Shown here piece by piece: positions 62,141 to 64,000 of a stretch of 64,000 nt of DNA (positions are counted from its first letter, which is position 1; every line of letters begins with the position of its first letter). This stretch comes from Paenarthrobacter sp. AR 02 (GTDB lineage Bacteria; Actinomycetota; Actinomycetes; Actinomycetales; Micrococcaceae): contig NZ_JAJUKH010000001.1 of the NCBI RefSeq assembly GCF_021538675.1, positions 372,001-436,000 of the forward strand, given 5' to 3'. Under the pieces are notes generated by a model that was given only the letters and a program-made list of their open reading frames with translations, had not been told where the DNA came from and ran no database searches. Both the position numbers and the translations under genes were made by a program.

Positions 62141-63124
62141 TTAGGCCCGGCCGCCGAGCCTCTTGGCAAGCAGCATGGGCTTCTTCAGGAACTCCCCCAC
62201 GCTTGTCCGTGTCACCACCGTCTGGTTCAGGGCGTCGAGGCGGTCAAGGATGTGATCCAGCTTGGCTGTGGTCTCATCCAGCCGCCGCTGCTGGGCAACG
62301 ATGAGTTCCTCCTGCTCGGCAAGGACCCGGGTCAGATAGAGCATGGTGCCAAGGCCGTTTTGGGCGACCTCTTCGCGAAGGTGCTCGTCACGTACCAGGG
62401 CATCGTAGCGGGCATGCTCCGCTGCTTTGGCGAAAATGCTGTTCCCATCATGGCCCGCGGACTCGGGGCGCTGTGACCAGAAGGCGAGGGGTTCGCCGTC
62501 GAGGAATCCCACCCGCGAGTGGCTCAGGACGCGCAAGTGGAACTCCCAGTCACCCACCACCGGCAGGTTTTCGTTGTAATAGCCCACGGCGTCGTGCAGG
62601 CTGCGACGGTACAGGAACGAAATCGGGACAGCGCGGTTGATCTTGAGCATGTCCGCGAGCGTTATTTGGCGCATGTTGGCCCAGAAAATCTCACGTCGGA
62701 TGGGCTCAATCCTGCCGTTCACAAGCTCCTCGATGACGATTTCCGTCCGCACCATAACCCCGCTTTCGGCGGCGTGCGCGGGATCATCGAGGTAGGCCAC
62801 CGTGCGGGCCAGGAAGTCGGGCGCCCAGAAATCGTCGTCGTCGTGGATCACCACGAACTCCCCCGTGCCTGCTTTCACGCCGGCGTTCGACGCCGCTTCC
62901 ATGCCCACGGATTCGGCGTGGTGCAAAGTGGTGATGCGGTTCCGCTCAGCCTCGCTCCGCTGGGAGGTGAGGTGATCGACGTCGGCCGGGTCGCCGCCGT
63001 CGTTGACTATCACCAGCTCGAAGTCCCGGAAAGTCTGGCCAAAGATGTCGTCCAAAGCGCGTGCCAGGAAGGTGGGTCGGTTCTTGGTTCGCGTCACGAT
63101 GGTGACGCGGGCGCCGGTAGTCAT
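62141..63124 (-). CDS. GT2-family glycosyltransferase
   Basis: 327 residues from ATG 63124 (GGATGGA upstream); a TTG at 63154 overlapping the preceding stop is an alternative. RVTIVTRTKNRPTFLARAL start, FELVIVNDGG, EFVVIHDDDDFWAPDF (metal-binding Asp) and VVGDWEFHLRV near the acceptor site. A C-terminal coiled coil follows (EEVAQNGLGTMLYLTRVLAEQEELIVAQQRRLDETTAKLDHIL). Probably decorates a surface glycan. Follows the phosphatase gene in the same direction. Confidence 0.85.
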   Translation of the reverse strand: MTTGARVTIVTRTKNRPTFLARALDDIFGQTFRDFELVIVNDGGDPADVDHLTSQRSEAERNRITTLHHAESVGMEAASNAGVKAGTGEFVVIHDDDDFWAPDFLARTVAYLDDPAHAAESGVMVRTEIVIEELVNGRIEPIRREIFWANMRQITLADMLKINRAVPISFLYRRSLHDAVGYYNENLPVVGDWEFHLRVLSHSRVGFLDGEPLAFWSQRPESAGHDGNSIFAKAAEHARYDALVRDEHLREEVAQNGLGTMLYLTRVLAEQEELIVAQQRRLDETTAKLDHILDRLDALNQTVVTRTSVGEFLKKPMLLAKRLGGRA

Positions 63125-63150
63125 GCGGGTCCATCCAGTTGGGAGATCAG

Positions 63151-63876
63151 TCAACTCTGCATGGTAGCAGCGTCGGTTGCTGCCAGCTTGGCCCGTACTG
63201 TGGCCAGTTCGGATGGGGACACGCCGTTGGCTGCCAGGAAGCCGGGAGCATCGAGCCTCTTAAGGAACGCCCTCAGGCTGGCCCGCCGACGCGTCAACGT
63301 CGCTTCGAGTTCGGCCTCCGAGAGGTAGGGGTCGTGCGCATGTGGGGCCCCGTGCGTGCGATGACGCTCGTTGATACCACGGGCCGCGAGCTCATAACCG
63401 CTGATGATTTCCTCGTCGGTGTAGCCGGCCAGTCGCTGCAGCATCAGGGCGATCACGCCGCTGCGATCGCGTCCCGCCGAGCAATGGACCACCACTTTGC
63501 CAGGCGACGCCGCGATGGCTTTGAACACCGCGGCCACCTTTTCGGCGAAGAGCCGGAGGTAGTCGGCGTACTGTTCGGGATCCTTGAGATACGGGCCGAA
63601 CAGCTCGCTGAAGCGGCTATGGTCCGGATCTTCCGTGGGGCAATGGACGACGGCGATACGCGCCTTCACGTCCTCGGGCACCTGGGGATCGGTGTCGCGC
63701 GAGGTCCGTTCACGATCGGCGCGCAGGTCAATCACGGTGCGGACGCCGTCGTCGAACATCTGCTGCCAACCTGCTTCGGTGACCCACTCATGGCGGCCCA
63801 TCCTGTAAACGTCACCGGCGATCCGCCACGCGTTGACAACTCCGTCCCAGTGCACGCTTTCGTGAGCTGAATCCAT
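63151..63876 (-). CDS. Tyrosine-phosphatase-like protein (Y_phosphatase3 type)
   Basis: 241 residues from ATG 63876 (ATG 63894 is the alternative). NAWRIAGDVYRMGR start, TVIDLRADRER and the signature VVVHCSAGRDRSGV (CX5R) with a following TDEEIISGYELAARGI are as in MptpB/IphP-like dual-specificity or lipid phosphatases. Cytoplasmic or released. No cognate kinase nearby. Confidence 0.87.
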   Translation of the reverse strand: MDSAHESVHWDGVVNAWRIAGDVYRMGRHEWVTEAGWQQMFDDGVRTVIDLRADRERTSRDTDPQVPEDVKARIAVVHCPTEDPDHSRFSELFGPYLKDPEQYADYLRLFAEKVAAVFKAIAASPGKVVVHCSAGRDRSGVIALMLQRLAGYTDEEIISGYELAARGINERHRTHGAPHAHDPYLSEAELEATLTRRRASLRAFLKRLDAPGFLAANGVSPSELATVRAKLAATDAATMQS

Positions 63877-63893
63877 AGAGCCAGCTAAGCACA

Positions 63894-63929
63894 TTGGCTC
63901 GCCGGAGGTGCTACCCCCGGCGAGCCCAA
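63894..63929 (-). terminator. Hairpin after the partial gene at the window end
   Basis: 63894-63905 pairs with 63917-63929 (TTGGCTCGCCGG with one bulged base on the other arm). It lies 3 bases past the stop of the minus-strand frame ending at 63932. Confidence 0.55.
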
Positions 63930-63931
63930 GG

Positions 63932-64000
63932 CTACGGATTGACGGGCTGCGCCGGGACCACCGATGAGAGCAGGGCGGCGGCGTAAGCCTGGTGTCCGGC
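63932..64000 (-). CDS. 3' end of a gene cut by the window edge
   Basis: On the minus strand the last 69 bases read 22 codons then TAG (ending VVPAQPVNP), followed at once by a hairpin. The GC pattern fits coding sequence. Too short to name; the Ala-rich AYAAALLSS could be the last helix of an enzyme. Confidence 0.5.
   Translation of the reverse strand, partial: AGHQAYAAALLSSVVPAQPVNP

Overview
The window looks like a chromosomal segment of a high-GC actinobacterium, most likely Arthrobacter or Paenarthrobacter (inference). The grounds are GC-rich codon use, frequent GTG/TTG starts, ATGA/TGATG gene overlaps, a complete paaABCDE phenylacetyl-CoA epoxidase operon with a TetR regulator, secreted proteins with SLH-like ISTGW...NRDAMAAF repeats, and short GTGAGAGAGCGT-type intergenic repeats. 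No rRNA, tRNA, CRISPR array, transposase or phage gene was seen.

Region 1 (1-19.4 kb) is a cell-surface glycopolymer locus. A minus-strand operon runs from a Pro-rich anchored surface protein (16180) through two GT4 glycosyltransferases, an ABC-2 permease and ATPase (polysaccharide/teichoic-acid type export), a two-domain glycosyltransferase, a UDP-ManNAc dehydrogenase (wecC), an alpha/beta hydrolase, a membrane/coiled-coil/methyltransferase-like protein and two more CgeB-like glycosyltransferases. It ends at a strong hairpin at 1214-1250. Two related secreted TIM-barrel-like proteins bracket it (one cut by the window edge), and an LCP-family ligase follows. Together they suggest an exported ManNAcUA-containing wall polymer. 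The part around 4-8 kb is visibly less GC-rich than the rest.

Region 2 (19.4-27.2 kb) is mixed: an alpha/beta hydrolase, a secreted DUF1524-type nuclease with SLH-like repeats and an Excalibur tail, a DUF1349 protein, a helical-repeat protein, a MarR regulator, a 59-residue protein, SelO and a PQQ-like lipoprotein.

Region 3 is the phenylacetate catabolon in two blocks: paaABCDE-paaG (27.2-32.1 kb, minus) and paaI-paaK-paaR facing paaZ (54.2-59.6 kb). Three matching operator-like palindromes lie at the paaA, paaI and paaZ promoters, so one TetR repressor probably controls all of them. Between paaR and paaZ is an 800-base repeat field.

Region 4 (32.2-54.1 kb) holds PhoD, a hybrid histidine kinase with a GGDEF response regulator, a second glycan cluster (PIG-L deacetylase, GT4, flippase fusion, GT4, GT2), oligopeptidase B, a methyltransferase, a small STAS-like protein, a second histidine kinase, a very short secreted peptide gene with two IGWWPN repeats, a divergent TPR protein and a GGDEF-EAL protein.

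Region 5 (59.7-64 kb) has a large SLH-like surface protein, a GT2, a tyrosine phosphatase and the tail of one more gene.

The two signals most worth following are (a) the IGWWPN peptide/TPR/c-di-GMP neighbourhood at 50.5-53.5 kb and (b) a 32-base repeat family that begins exactly at the stop codons of paaR, paaZ and the GT2 gene.
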